DNA of 36,570 nt from Candidatus Neomarinimicrobiota bacterium (GCA_012964825.1 DTTI01000026.1:4453-41022); one strand, 5' to 3'; numbered from the stretch's first letter, positions 16,713 through 26,788 are shown. Made by a program: numbers and translations. The notes: generated by a model not told the origin, from the letters alone.

Positions 16713-19700
16713 ATGAGGAAAAGTATGAGACTTGGCTTTATTATTGTATTAACCCCACTATTGATCTTAGCACAAGGGGGAAGAGGCAAGATACGAGGTG
16801 TCGTTACTGACCAGGAAACTGGCGAGGCACTCGTAGGTGCGAACGTGTCCATTGAGGGCACGTCTCTTGGTGCATCGACCGATTTGAACGGTGTGTATGT
16901 CGTACTGGCAATTCCTACTGGTACGTACGCGGTGCGAGTTGGCTACATTGGTTATCGGGAGGTTGTACTTTCAAACATACGCGTCAGTGAGAACCTGACT
17001 ACGTCGCAGGATTTCCAGCTCTCGCCCTCAGCAATTGAGGTGGATGCACTCCAAATTGTTGCTGAACGTCCTCTTATCCAGCGAAATACCACTAACACAG
17101 TCCGAATAACGACTCAAGAAGATATTAAGAACATGCCCGTTCGCGGACTGCAAAATCTTATTGCCTTGGAGGCAGGTACTGTACTGCAAGATGGCGAATT
17201 GCACATCCGTGGTGGACGAACCGGTGAGGTAGCCTATTTCATTGATGGTGTTTCAGCAATGAACCCTATGTACAACAGTGAAAATGTTACAGTTATCCAA
17301 GAAGCGTTAGAAGAAGTTCAGATGCAGGCTGGTGGTTATACTGCAGAATTTGGAGGTGGGAACTCAGGAATTGTACGTTCAACACTACGTAGCGGTGGCC
17401 GACAAATAAGAGGGTCAGTTGACTTTCGTACGGATGGGTTTGCGGACCCAGGTGAACAATTTCTCGGAACGTCCTCCTATGGTTACTCAAATGGCGTGTT
17501 CACCTTGAGTGGTCCTGTAGCAACGCCTAAGCTCAGGTTCTTTGTGGCTGGACAGTTTAATAATATGGACAACCGAAGCCCGAGTTACGTAGTGCCTTTC
17601 GATACTAGAGATTTCATTGATCCAGTTACCGGCCAGGCACTTGGAACTCTTGATTCCTTAGGCTGGTTGCGTGATGACGGATATGAAGGGAGAGAGGCTG
17701 GTGAAGCGCTTCCTGGTAATTCTCACATTGCCTATCTACTTAACGATCTTCCTGATTCTTGGAGAAAATCCAATATGTTTCAAGGAACCTTGACGTATGA
17801 CCTGACGAACAATATCAAATTACGTTTTACAGGAACCGTTGATGGCTCAGAAAATCCGGCATCGGGATCCACTTTTTATACGAACTTACAGAATTCGTAC
17901 TTCAATAGTGATAGAACATCCATGGTATCAAGAGACCATACTATGATGGGCTTCCGGGCCACCCATATTTTGAATGAGAAAACGTTTTATGAACTGGGCC
18001 TCTTCTACACTAGTCGGGATTACAAGAACTACGACAAGGATTTTGGCGATGACTGGAAGTCTTATGCCGATAGTGTTGCAAACTTTGAAAAATTCGGGGC
18101 TACAGGATGGCGCAGTAGATATCTTGGTCCCGGATGGATCAGTACTATCAATAATTTTGAAATGGAACCACCCGGTTATCCGAACAATGGTTATTCAAAG
18201 AACAATCAAACTGACTTGGGTGCCTCTTTCGATTTTACTAGCCAGTTGAGGCCGAGGTGGGAGGTAAAAGTCGGTGGCCGATATGAGGCTTGGGAAATGC
18301 GTAGATTCTCTAGCGGGAATATCAGGCAGTGGTTACAAACTGAGTATGGTGTTACCGGTGACGACCCATATCAATGGGAGTCTATATACGGGAGTGATTG
18401 GGAATATCAGCGGCAGGTGGAACTCTCAAAGGCAAGTGGTGCTACGTATTATGGATATGATATTGACGGTGAAGAGACAGATGAGTTTCCTTATGGTCCA
18501 AACACACCCCAGTTTGCCTCAGGTTACTTGCAGAACAAAATTGAGTACCCAGACCTTGTTATGAACTTTGGACTACGGTTTGAATATATTGATAATCAAT
18601 CTTTGAAGCCCGCAGATCCAGAGAAACCTGTGATGGACACTCAAAGGGACTGGCTTGATCCATCTGGTGTAGAAAGAACAGAGCCCTATACTTATATTCT
18701 GCCCCGTTTCAACTTTTCATTCCCGGTGACGGACCGGACTGTGTTTTATGCTCAGTACGGTAAATATATGCAGATGCCATCTTTGAACCAGGTTTATACG
18801 GGTTACACTCAGTTAAGTAATACAGTGAGCCCGATGACCCGATCACCCTATGGTTGGTGGGGTGGTGGCGCCGGATGGACAGCCAAGCCAGAGGAGATCA
18901 CCCAATATGAGTTGGGCCTCCGCATTTTAGTCAGTGAGAATTTTGCTCTCACAACGACTGGATTCTACAAAAACTATAACAATCAACTTCGAATTGATGA
19001 AATCCGTGCCTCAGGCCTGCATCCAGAAGAAATTGCAGCAGGTGCCACACTTTTTGCTGGGAATGTAAATGAGGACTTTAGCACCAATAAAGGTGTGGAG
19101 TTTACTCTGGAGCTTAGACGCACCAAGCGTGTGGCAGCGAAGCTTAATTACACCCTGTCAGATACGCGAGGAACAGGTGCTAGTTCTAGATCAGGGGATG
19201 TTGTAGTGAGTGACGTGGTTACACGGTACCCGGTTCTCATGTTCCCGCTCGATTATCACCAGCCTCATCGCGGGAGCGCCATGTTAGACTACCGCTTTGC
19301 CCAGGGTGAGGGTGGAATGTTACAAGGTGCTGGTGTGAATTTGCTAATGACTTTCAACAGCGGCCATGCATATACGAAGATTGTAGAACCGCAAGAATTG
19401 GGTCAGGCAGATCCCTGGGATATTGGTGTGCGAGCTACACGTGACCCGCGTGGCCGGCGACCGGCTGAGCCACTTAATCATTCTATGACACCCTGGAATT
19501 TCAATATTGACCTTAATGTGGATAAGGTATTTTATCTTGGTGGAATCTCAGTAGATGTATATATGCATGTTTTGAATCTTCTTGACCGCAAGAACGTTAT
19601 CAATGTCCATCCTACCACTGGAACGCCGGAAGATGACGGTTGGTTAAGAAGTGCACATGCCGTGTCGTTTAAAAAGATTCCTCAATACGAGGATTTTTAC

Positions 19701-19805
19701 CGTGCCATCAATCTGGATAACCGCTGGGCCTGGCAGATGGCTTCGGGGAAAGATTTTTACGGAATGCCCCGTCAGATTCGCTTCGGCGCAAGGGTGGAAT
19801 TCTAA
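16713..19805 (+). CDS. TonB-dependent receptor with carboxypeptidase-regulatory-like domain
   Basis: Outer-membrane TonB-dependent receptor, 1030 residues. ATG 16713 is chosen over an in-frame TTG at 16653 because it begins a signal peptide (LGFIIVLTPLLILAQG) and has AGAGGTAG upstream. After the signal comes a carboxypeptidase-regulatory-like beta-sandwich (GKIRGVVTDQETGEALVGAN ... LNGVYVVLAIPTGTYAVRVG, about residues 25-110). A plug domain follows (VRGLQNLIALEAG, LHIRGGRTGEVAYFIDGV), then a beta-barrel rich in aromatic strands ending at GARVEF, with the C-terminal Phe typical of outer-membrane barrels. It is not SusC-like: there is no SusD next to it. Instead it precedes a large secreted cargo-like protein and a PorV-family barrel, so it may work with their export or bind the same ligand. 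Substrate not readable. The gap before it suggests its own promoter. Confidence 0.92.
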   Translation: MRKSMRLGFIIVLTPLLILAQGGRGKIRGVVTDQETGEALVGANVSIEGTSLGASTDLNGVYVVLAIPTGTYAVRVGYIGYREVVLSNIRVSENLTTSQDFQLSPSAIEVDALQIVAERPLIQRNTTNTVRITTQEDIKNMPVRGLQNLIALEAGTVLQDGELHIRGGRTGEVAYFIDGVSAMNPMYNSENVTVIQEALEEVQMQAGGYTAEFGGGNSGIVRSTLRSGGRQIRGSVDFRTDGFADPGEQFLGTSSYGYSNGVFTLSGPVATPKLRFFVAGQFNNMDNRSPSYVVPFDTRDFIDPVTGQALGTLDSLGWLRDDGYEGREAGEALPGNSHIAYLLNDLPDSWRKSNMFQGTLTYDLTNNIKLRFTGTVDGSENPASGSTFYTNLQNSYFNSDRTSMVSRDHTMMGFRATHILNEKTFYELGLFYTSRDYKNYDKDFGDDWKSYADSVANFEKFGATGWRSRYLGPGWISTINNFEMEPPGYPNNGYSKNNQTDLGASFDFTSQLRPRWEVKVGGRYEAWEMRRFSSGNIRQWLQTEYGVTGDDPYQWESIYGSDWEYQRQVELSKASGATYYGYDIDGEETDEFPYGPNTPQFASGYLQNKIEYPDLVMNFGLRFEYIDNQSLKPADPEKPVMDTQRDWLDPSGVERTEPYTYILPRFNFSFPVTDRTVFYAQYGKYMQMPSLNQVYTGYTQLSNTVSPMTRSPYGWWGGGAGWTAKPEEITQYELGLRILVSENFALTTTGFYKNYNNQLRIDEIRASGLHPEEIAAGATLFAGNVNEDFSTNKGVEFTLELRRTKRVAAKLNYTLSDTRGTGASSRSGDVVVSDVVTRYPVLMFPLDYHQPHRGSAMLDYRFAQGEGGMLQGAGVNLLMTFNSGHAYTKIVEPQELGQADPWDIGVRATRDPRGRRPAEPLNHSMTPWNFNIDLNVDKVFYLGGISVDVYMHVLNLLDRKNVINVHPTTGTPEDDGWLRSAHAVSFKKIPQYEDFYRAINLDNRWAWQMASGKDFYGMPRQIRFGARVEF

Positions 19806-19836
19806 TACTTTGTTATTTTAATGACCGATTGAATGA

Positions 19837-19854
19837 TTTGAACTGAGGTTCAAA
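19837..19854 (+). other. Stem-loop just upstream of the cargo gene ribosome binding site
   Basis: TTTGAAC (19837-19843) pairs perfectly with GTTCAAA (19848-19854) around the tetraloop TGAG. An A-run and the AAGGAG ribosome binding site of the next gene follow within three bases. It could affect translation of the cargo protein or protect mRNA ends. On the opposite strand a T-run would follow such a stem, but no minus-strand gene ends here. Confidence 0.35.
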
Positions 19855-19871
19855 AAAAGGAGTCGCTGACT

Positions 19872-22800
19872 ATGAGGAAAATCACATTTTTATCCTTCGC
19901 GGTGCTCACAGCTTTTGTAGTACCTATTACTTTTGCTAAAGAGGCACCAAAGGATATTTCAGTGCGGGATAACGCACTGTTCGGTGGAGGAAGGGGCAAC
20001 CCGCAATGGAGCCTGCTTAATATCAACAATCTCTGGTTCTGGCTTGAGAATAATGGCGAAGCGAACCATTCTCCTAACGGTGACAACGGTACATACTTCC
20101 CGCGCGGCATGGTATGGGCTATTTACAAGGATGGTATGAAATGGGGTGGCAAGGCTTATCTGGACGCTGCTCATACTGAACCGGCTCCTTATGGACAGAC
20201 TATCCGAATTGGTGGAAGTGATTATGGTAATGGGACCAACGCGGGGCGGATTATCGGTTCCGGTGCAACGGCTGCTCGGCAAGACCCAGGTGATGCTGAT
20301 GTTCGAGTTTACAGGATTCGCCGCGACTATTACACCATGTCCGAAGGGGAATTGAATCTCGACGCAGCTGAAACTTATGAAAAGAGTTTAGGTTCGGCCA
20401 CTGACGCAGAAGTGCAACTCGTTTATGATCGCTACGTGCTGGATTGGAATGAGTGGCCCATTGGTTACGGAGCGCCATATATCGATAGAAATGGAGACGG
20501 GGTTTACACTGCACCGCCCCCATTCAGTGCAACCTTCAACGCGGACAGTCTTATCAGCCAGGGTTACGATGAACCTGGAGTTGCTGGTGGAGATCCAAAC
20601 TCGCCGGCAGATCAGGTACTCTGGAATGTTTATAATGACCTTGACAGGACCCGGACACTTGCCATGGAAGGTTCTGAACCGATGGGTCTTGAAATTCAAC
20701 GTACTGTATGGGGCTATAAACGTTCTGACGCGCTGGGAAACAGCTATTTCAAAAGGGTAAAGATTATTAATAAGGGAGGCATTGACGTTGGTGGGGATGG
20801 TACCACCCTAGGTAGTTTTTATATTGATAGTATGTATGTTGGCCAGTGGTCGGATCCGGATTTAGGTGCATATTCGGATGACCTTCTGGGATGCGACACC
20901 ACGCTGGGTGTCGGCTATGTATATAATGGTAATCCCAGTGATTTTGAATATGCCAGGCATGGTCAGGTTGTGCCAGCAGCAGGGTACGATTTTCTGGCAG
21001 GCCCGATGGTTCCTTCACCGGGAGATGTAGCAGTCTTTGATCTCAAGTATAAACAAGATCATAAGAATTTACCCATGACTGGTTTTTCATGGTTTTCCGC
21101 TGGTAGCCCCATCTCTGATCCGCCCAGTGATTATACGGGAGGACTGCGATGGCACAAAATGTTACGGGGTTTTGCTCCAATAGATGGACCCGACCAATAT
21201 TATCCCTTCCCTGAAGGGACACCAAAGAGTTCATTTCCCTATGCCGGTGACCCGGTTACACAAACCGGCATGGTGGATGGTTTGGGAAATGACTGGTCGT
21301 TTCCTATGGGTGACCGACGAATGTTTTTGGTCAGTGGACCGTTCTCTTTAAATCCCGGGGATACTACGGAAGTTACTATAGGTTTTGTTGCTGGACAGGG
21401 AGCGGACAGGTATTCCAGCATTTCAGTTATGAAGTTCAACGACCGTTTCACTCAGTTGACTTATGACGCGCTCTTCCAAGTTACAAAAGCGCCGGCCAGG
21501 CCAGATGTGCAGGTTACAGAGTTGGATGAAGAAATAATCATAGAATGGAGCAGTAACCTGACGAGAGTCAATGATGTAGAAAACAAGGTTAGTGAACCTG
21601 GCGGCTATGCTTTCGAGGGATACAATGTATACCAGATGCCCAGAGGGAATTCCACTATTGGCGATGCGAAACGTATTGTGACCTATGATCTTGCAACCGA
21701 TCCCACCGTCATTCTTGATGAGGGATTCGACGCTACGTCTGGACTGATTCTGCTTAAGCCTGTTCAATTTGGGTCCAACGCCGGTGTAAAGCGGTTCTTT
21801 GTCTTTGATCGAGATCATGTTAAAGACGTAGATAAACTGAACAACGGCCAGGAGTATTATATAGCTGTAACGGCATACTCGGCAGCATCGGAAGCGGGAT
21901 ATATCCCGGCATCTCTGGAGTCGTCTCCGGAGATCATTACTGTTGTCCCACAGAAGCCGTTTGGAACAGTCTTTAATACCTCATATGGCGATATCCTCGA
22001 TGTAGTACAGGCTGCGGGTTCGAGCGACGGTGTTATTATTCCCACAGTTGTTGATCCCGGAGCGAGTACGGGCTCTACATACGAGATTACTTTTACAGAC
22101 TCTTCAGGGGGTGGCGTTGCGAACGTATATAAGATCACAAATACGACAGACAACGAGGTTGTCTTGTCTGATCAAAAGAACTTTACCGGTGACAGTGATT
22201 ATGCCCTTGCTGATGGTGTTTTCGTGCAGGTATCCGGCCCAGCTCTTCAAGGAAAAGATTGGGATTACACCGGTGGATCGGGAACGGGAGTTCGCTGGAT
22301 TTCGGGAGCCGGAGGTGGTGAACTGTTATACGGAGGTGCCTATCTGGGCCCCATGTTCACTGGCTCTAATGTTCCACCGGCAAATTTCGTGCAGGTAGAG
22401 TTTCGATTGGCGAATATCCTTGAGGGGACGGTGGGGCCTGGTGAGGACTACACTGTGGATACATCTCACCCAAATGCTTCAAAAGCTGCTACATATACAA
22501 CATGGGGCGCCGGGAATTTTAATGGTATTATTGATGTTCCCTTCTCAGCCTATGATGTCAATGGTCGGCAACTCAACACTGTCGTCCGCGATAGAGACGG
22601 TAATGGTCTCTGGAATATGCACTATTCCGACGCCGATGCAGATCCCCCCATTGATCACAACTGGAACTATATCTGGATTCTCGATTCAGATTATGATGAG
22701 GGTGCTTCATGGGATGCTGACACGGATGCCGAGGATTTCATGGCTCAGGTCGATATAGATGGTGGGCCAGTCCTGTGGGCTCTCTGGTTAAAAGATCGTG

Positions 22801-23255
22801 GAGGTCGTCCGTTTTTCTCGGACGATGGCATATTAACGCTTATACCCAATCTTGTTATCACAACCAGTGATATTTACAGCTTCGCCTCTCCAGCTCCAAC
22901 AACAGGTGGAGGAGAGGAAAAAATCAGCGCAGAGCGGGTAAATGTATTTCCGAACCCGTACTATGCTTTTAACCCTGCAGAGGTTACTCGTATGGCTAGA
23001 TTTGTTACTTTTAATAATCTGCCGCCCAAAGCGACCATTAGAATTTTTAATCTGGGCGGTCAGTTAGTGGCGAAACTGGACAAGGACGATGAATCTCAGT
23101 TCCTGCAGTGGCCTCTACTGAATTTCCAGAACATTCCTGTGGCCAGCGGTATGTACCTTGCACATGTTGAAATGGTAATGCCTTCTGGTGGAGAGGTTGC
23201 CAAGATACTGAAAATAGCAATCATTCAGGAGAAAGAGATGCTTGATATTTATTAA
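19872..23255 (+). CDS. Secreted multidomain protein with T9SS-like C-terminal domain
   Basis: Exported 1127-residue protein of a family seen in FCB bacteria but without known activity. Signal peptide about residues 1-22 (FLSFAVLTAFVVPITFA). The N-terminal half carries a calcium-loop-like DRNGDGVYT and the recognisable string DDLLGCDTTLGVGYVYNG (about residues 336-353). A fibronectin-III-like segment starts near residue 540 (DEEIIIEWSSN ... FEGYNVYQMPRG). From about residue 1020 the tail reads NVFPNPYYAFNP, ATIRIFNLGGQLVAKL and VASGMYLAHVE, the pattern of FlgD-like / type IX secretion C-terminal sorting domains. An AAGGAG site lies about 10 nt before the ATG. It is therefore probably carried across the outer membrane and attached at the surface or released. 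Position between a TonB receptor and a PorV-like shuttle supports this. No catalytic motif is recognised; a structural or binding role is likely. Confidence 0.85.
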   Translation: MRKITFLSFAVLTAFVVPITFAKEAPKDISVRDNALFGGGRGNPQWSLLNINNLWFWLENNGEANHSPNGDNGTYFPRGMVWAIYKDGMKWGGKAYLDAAHTEPAPYGQTIRIGGSDYGNGTNAGRIIGSGATAARQDPGDADVRVYRIRRDYYTMSEGELNLDAAETYEKSLGSATDAEVQLVYDRYVLDWNEWPIGYGAPYIDRNGDGVYTAPPPFSATFNADSLISQGYDEPGVAGGDPNSPADQVLWNVYNDLDRTRTLAMEGSEPMGLEIQRTVWGYKRSDALGNSYFKRVKIINKGGIDVGGDGTTLGSFYIDSMYVGQWSDPDLGAYSDDLLGCDTTLGVGYVYNGNPSDFEYARHGQVVPAAGYDFLAGPMVPSPGDVAVFDLKYKQDHKNLPMTGFSWFSAGSPISDPPSDYTGGLRWHKMLRGFAPIDGPDQYYPFPEGTPKSSFPYAGDPVTQTGMVDGLGNDWSFPMGDRRMFLVSGPFSLNPGDTTEVTIGFVAGQGADRYSSISVMKFNDRFTQLTYDALFQVTKAPARPDVQVTELDEEIIIEWSSNLTRVNDVENKVSEPGGYAFEGYNVYQMPRGNSTIGDAKRIVTYDLATDPTVILDEGFDATSGLILLKPVQFGSNAGVKRFFVFDRDHVKDVDKLNNGQEYYIAVTAYSAASEAGYIPASLESSPEIITVVPQKPFGTVFNTSYGDILDVVQAAGSSDGVIIPTVVDPGASTGSTYEITFTDSSGGGVANVYKITNTTDNEVVLSDQKNFTGDSDYALADGVFVQVSGPALQGKDWDYTGGSGTGVRWISGAGGGELLYGGAYLGPMFTGSNVPPANFVQVEFRLANILEGTVGPGEDYTVDTSHPNASKAATYTTWGAGNFNGIIDVPFSAYDVNGRQLNTVVRDRDGNGLWNMHYSDADADPPIDHNWNYIWILDSDYDEGASWDADTDAEDFMAQVDIDGGPVLWALWLKDRGGRPFFSDDGILTLIPNLVITTSDIYSFASPAPTTGGGEEKISAERVNVFPNPYYAFNPAEVTRMARFVTFNNLPPKATIRIFNLGGQLVAKLDKDDESQFLQWPLLNFQNIPVASGMYLAHVEMVMPSGGEVAKILKIAIIQEKEMLDIY

Positions 23256-23308
23256 TACCATGCTGAAGCGTCTTAAGATTTATCTAGAGAATTGAAAAGG
23301 AGAGCACG

Positions 23309-24400
23309 ATGAAAAATAGATTTAGATTCCTTCCAGCGGTCTTCCTCTTGGTAGCGTTGGTTATGGTCAGTAGCCTTGATGCGCAGGTGACCGAGGTTGG
23401 TAGAACCATGGACGAGGATCAGGATATTAGTAACAGAAGGATCGGTAGTTCAGCTGCAACAGAGCTTTTGATCCCTGTTGGGGCGCGGGACATGGCCTTG
23501 GGAGGTGCGAGCATCGCAGTCACTCAAGGTGTTGAAGCCATTCACTGGAATCCCGCCGGTCTTGCTCGTCTTGGCAGTTCTGCCGAGGCAATCTTTTCCT
23601 CTTTGTCCTACCTTGCTGACATCAATCTAAACTACGGTGCTATAGGGGCCTCCTTTGGCCGCTTGGGCGTAGTGGCTGTCAGCATCAGATCTTTGGATTT
23701 CGGTGATATCTCCATGACTTCACATGACGATCCTGAAGGTGATGGAGGTAGAACATTCTCACCTGCCTTTATTACTGCGGGACTGAGCTATGCTATAGCG
23801 TTCAGCGACCGGGCGAATGCTGGTGCCACCATTAAAGTAGTCTCAGAGAAAATGGGTAGGGTACAAGGCTCGGCAGTTGCCGTGGATCTTGGCGTGCAAT
23901 ATCATTCCATCGGTGGGATTTCTGGTCTTGACATGGGTGTTGCCATGAAAAACTTCGGTCCCGAGGTTGCCTTTAAAGGTACTGGTCTATTGCGCAGAGC
24001 CACTTCCTCCGAAGGACGACGCGCGGAACAGTACTACAGTCTTGAACCGGCATCCTTTCAGTTACCATCCGTGGTCGAAATTGGCGTAACATACGACATG
24101 TCACTAGGTGAGGGTATGGGCTTGACCACTAGCGGTGCTTTTGTAAACAATAACTTGGCTCTCAATTCCTTCCGCGTAGGCAGTGAAATTAGCATGAACG
24201 TTCAGAAGGCATCTTTGTTTGGTCGTGGTGGCATGGAGTTTGCCACAAAAGGTGCGCTGGATGAGCATATTTTTGGTCCTACTGTTGGGTTTGGTTTATA
24301 CTACGAGTTGGTTGGGATCAATTTTATGCTGGATTATGCCTGGAGATCGGTCGAGTACTTTGATAATAACTCGGTTATTTCCTTAAGACTCGGATTCTAA
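23309..24400 (+). CDS. PorV/PorQ family outer-membrane protein
   Basis: Outer-membrane barrel of the PorV/PorQ (UPF0164-like) family, 363 residues with a signal peptide (FLPAVFLLVALVMVSSLDA). The signature is near the mature N-terminus: GARDMALGGASIAVTQGVEAIHWNPAGLA, about residues 57-85, followed by alternating amphipathic strands ending SLRLGF with a C-terminal Phe. In Bacteroidota, PorV shuttles type IX secretion cargo to the cell-surface attachment complex and PorQ is a related component. Here the gene directly follows a cargo-like protein bearing a sorting-type tail, a suggestive partner. It has a strong AAAAGGAG ribosome binding site and is followed by an intrinsic terminator, so it ends the transcription unit. 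Which of PorV, PorQ or another family member it is cannot be decided; core secretion genes (porK, porL, porM, porN, sov) are not in this window. Confidence 0.88.
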   Translation: MKNRFRFLPAVFLLVALVMVSSLDAQVTEVGRTMDEDQDISNRRIGSSAATELLIPVGARDMALGGASIAVTQGVEAIHWNPAGLARLGSSAEAIFSSLSYLADINLNYGAIGASFGRLGVVAVSIRSLDFGDISMTSHDDPEGDGGRTFSPAFITAGLSYAIAFSDRANAGATIKVVSEKMGRVQGSAVAVDLGVQYHSIGGISGLDMGVAMKNFGPEVAFKGTGLLRRATSSEGRRAEQYYSLEPASFQLPSVVEIGVTYDMSLGEGMGLTTSGAFVNNNLALNSFRVGSEISMNVQKASLFGRGGMEFATKGALDEHIFGPTVGFGLYYELVGINFMLDYAWRSVEYFDNNSVISLRLGF

Positions 24401-24427
24401 GTCTCCAACTAGAGGTTATTTATGAGT

Positions 24428-24462
24428 GAAAAGCTGTCTCTTTAGAGGCAGCTTTTCTTTTG
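24428..24462 (+). terminator. Rho-independent terminator after the PorV-like gene
   Basis: A 13-bp stem (GAAAAGCTGTCTC with GAGGCAGCTTTTC, one G-U pair) closes a TTTA loop and is followed by a T-rich stretch. It lies 28 nt after the PorV-family stop codon and should separate the receptor-cargo-PorV unit from the PIG-L-like gene. Confidence 0.85.
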
Positions 24463-24484
24463 TGACCTAGGCAAACATACGCTT

Positions 24485-26788
24485 ATGTTTAAATGTTTAA
24501 TGAGTGCTCGAAAATCTATATATTTTTCTCTTCTCATTATCTTACTATTTTTTCTTTCTTGTCAGAAAGATGTGGCTAGTAAGTCCTACTTTCCGGAAAC
24601 AGGTCGAAATGCGATTTACCAGAGCTCCATTGACCTGCGCAGAAATCTCAAAGTTCTATCCATTTCGATGCAACCTGGCCAGGAAGATCTTTCTGGTTTA
24701 GCATATTTCCGTCTTGGACTAGGAGCAAAAATTATGGGTGCCTATATCACAAATGGGGAGGGGGGAGAAAGCGATATCCGGGGTGAATACCCCCCCTATC
24801 TTGCTAAGACTCGAAGAGAAGAAGCAGCAGATGTGTTGGCATATCTGGGAGGTCAAGTACATTTTCTTAATATGCCTCATATTGCGTCAGCCAGGGATTC
24901 AACAAGAGTTAGGGAATTATGGCCTGCCGATCAACTCCAGGCGGGTCTTGTGGAGCTTTTTTCTCAATTTAGGCCCGACGTAGTGCTCTTAGCTCGCGAT
25001 TGGGCAGGTGACAGAAAAAACCATCAGTGGGAGATACTGTATGCCGATTTGATCACGACAGCAAAGAAAAGTCCATTTGTAGAGCACCTTTTTGTAGATA
25101 GTGGTAAAGAAAATGGGGTCTTAATTCCAGCTGATGAGCGTCACAAGTTTTGGAAAAAAACATATCGTAAAGTTGGGAAAGAAGCTGCAGCCAAATACAG
25201 ATCTTTGGCCATTCAGCGAAATACCTGGCTGAGAGGCTACGAACCATCATACCACCTTGCATATACAACTTCACCCCAACAAATTAAGAAACTTGATGAG
25301 GGGTTATCAACGTCCCCTTCAAAACGTCTTAGCCGGACAGGTCACGCAATACGAAAACTGACGGAAGCAACAGCCCAAGGAGACCGTGGTGACGTATTAA
25401 AATCACTGGTAGCCGTCTTGGACTCAGTCAGTTTTTATCTTACGCGTACTTATGATTTGAAGGTCCGTGAACAAGAAACTTTGTTGCGTTGGAAAAAGGG
25501 GCTTGAAAGACTTCGATGTGCCCTGCTGGGAGTGGAGGTGGAGTATTCCATCAGCGATAGAATGCTTACAGACCGGCAGTTGACCTTTCTCACAATAAAC
25601 AGTTTGAAAGGCGTGGCTGATGATGGGGAGACACATATATATTTCCCTAGTGCTGATAAAGGGTGGATTATTAATGAAGATGTGGCATCAAGGATTCCTT
25701 TGGAATTGGAAAAAAAATATCCGTTAGTTACCCCTGAAGGCATTGACTATACCTACCCGCCTGGACGCTATGAGTTCAACTCTTCGACCGTGGGGGAACC
25801 TTTTAAATTTTTCATACTTCATCAAGGACTGACAAAAGAAGAAAGTTTTATATACAGCAGTACTGTAGAGTTTACTTTTTCCCCGAAGGTGGCGATCGAG
25901 ATTTTATCACCCATCGTTAGGATGACACCTGGTGAGATCGTTGTTTTTCGTTTAACGAACATTTCTAGAGATGGGGTGGCAGATGTGATCAAAGCCGACG
26001 GTCCACTTGCTTATTCAAATGAGAGCAGATTTAGATTAAGCAATAAAAATGACTCACATCTTGACACACTTCGCATTTTCTGGACCGGCAGGCCTGACGT
26101 TGGAACATATCTAATCCCACTAAAGATTGGTTATACTCAGGTGGGGAATTTTGCTGCAAGAAAATTCGATGCAAAGGTTGATACGTCCAAGAGAATTGGA
26201 TTCATCACAGGATTACAGAACAGCCCGTTAGCTAATGCGCTTCGGCGATTGAACATCAATTTTTCCTCTATTCGCTTGGACAAATCATTTTCAAGGCAAA
26301 CTGCTTTACTCGATGTTCTCTTAGTTGACAGGCGAGCACTATCTTTGAAGCCCAAAATAAAGGATTTGAAGAAAGATATGGTTAATTTTGTGAAAAAGGG
26401 AGGTCATTTAATTGTTTTTGCGCAAGATGCTGTTACTTGGAATGATGCACCACTTTGGTCTGGGATGAACTTGACTCCAACAGTACAATACGACGAGAAG
26501 ATTGAACTTAAATTGAGCTCAACGCACACACTTCTAAAACAACCCAATCTGATTGCTTCACAAGATTGGAATGGATGGCTTTACTCAAGGGGTTACAATA
26601 TTGTTTCTGGCAGCGCCCTGAAGAGCGCTGAGCTTCCGGTGCGGGTAGCTGATTCGGGAGAAGCACTTATTGTTGTGTCAGCAGATGGTAAGGGTAAACA
26701 GACTTATGTTGATTTAGCTCTTGGCCATCAGTGGATGAACATTCATCCTGGGGCGTATCGACTGCTGGCAAACCTCATTTCAAATTAG
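24485..26788 (+). CDS. PIG-L-like lipoprotein with degenerate metal site
   Basis: Probable lipoprotein (lipobox FLSC, Cys26), 767 residues, of the long PIG-L/LmbE deacetylase group. Residues about 54-200 follow the PIG-L pattern: VLSIS, then a hydrophobic helix, ITNGEGGES, TRREEAADVLAYLG, RPDVVLLARDW and NHQW. True PIG-L enzymes bind zinc with an HPDDE-type motif; here the same place reads Q63-P-G-Q-E-D, so the His and Asp ligands are lost, and deacetylase activity is unlikely. The middle is beta-rich, and the last about 200 residues look like a class-I glutamine-amidotransferase/ThuA-type alpha/beta domain (RIGFITGLQNSPLANALRRL, FVKKGGHLIVFAQDA). A second in-frame ATG at 24500 is the alternative start; neither has a clear ribosome binding site. 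The next gene starts 15 nt after the stop, so the two are probably co-transcribed. It may bind rather than cleave an acetylated sugar. Confidence 0.82.
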   Translation: MFKCLMSARKSIYFSLLIILLFFLSCQKDVASKSYFPETGRNAIYQSSIDLRRNLKVLSISMQPGQEDLSGLAYFRLGLGAKIMGAYITNGEGGESDIRGEYPPYLAKTRREEAADVLAYLGGQVHFLNMPHIASARDSTRVRELWPADQLQAGLVELFSQFRPDVVLLARDWAGDRKNHQWEILYADLITTAKKSPFVEHLFVDSGKENGVLIPADERHKFWKKTYRKVGKEAAAKYRSLAIQRNTWLRGYEPSYHLAYTTSPQQIKKLDEGLSTSPSKRLSRTGHAIRKLTEATAQGDRGDVLKSLVAVLDSVSFYLTRTYDLKVREQETLLRWKKGLERLRCALLGVEVEYSISDRMLTDRQLTFLTINSLKGVADDGETHIYFPSADKGWIINEDVASRIPLELEKKYPLVTPEGIDYTYPPGRYEFNSSTVGEPFKFFILHQGLTKEESFIYSSTVEFTFSPKVAIEILSPIVRMTPGEIVVFRLTNISRDGVADVIKADGPLAYSNESRFRLSNKNDSHLDTLRIFWTGRPDVGTYLIPLKIGYTQVGNFAARKFDAKVDTSKRIGFITGLQNSPLANALRRLNINFSSIRLDKSFSRQTALLDVLLVDRRALSLKPKIKDLKKDMVNFVKKGGHLIVFAQDAVTWNDAPLWSGMNLTPTVQYDEKIELKLSSTHTLLKQPNLIASQDWNGWLYSRGYNIVSGSALKSAELPVRVADSGEALIVVSADGKGKQTYVDLALGHQWMNIHPGAYRLLANLISN

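Noticed and set aside
20388-20760. Overlapping open frames on both strands inside the secreted cargo gene
   Set aside because: They lie in other frames of a long gene with signal peptide and C-terminal domain; no ribosome binding sites.
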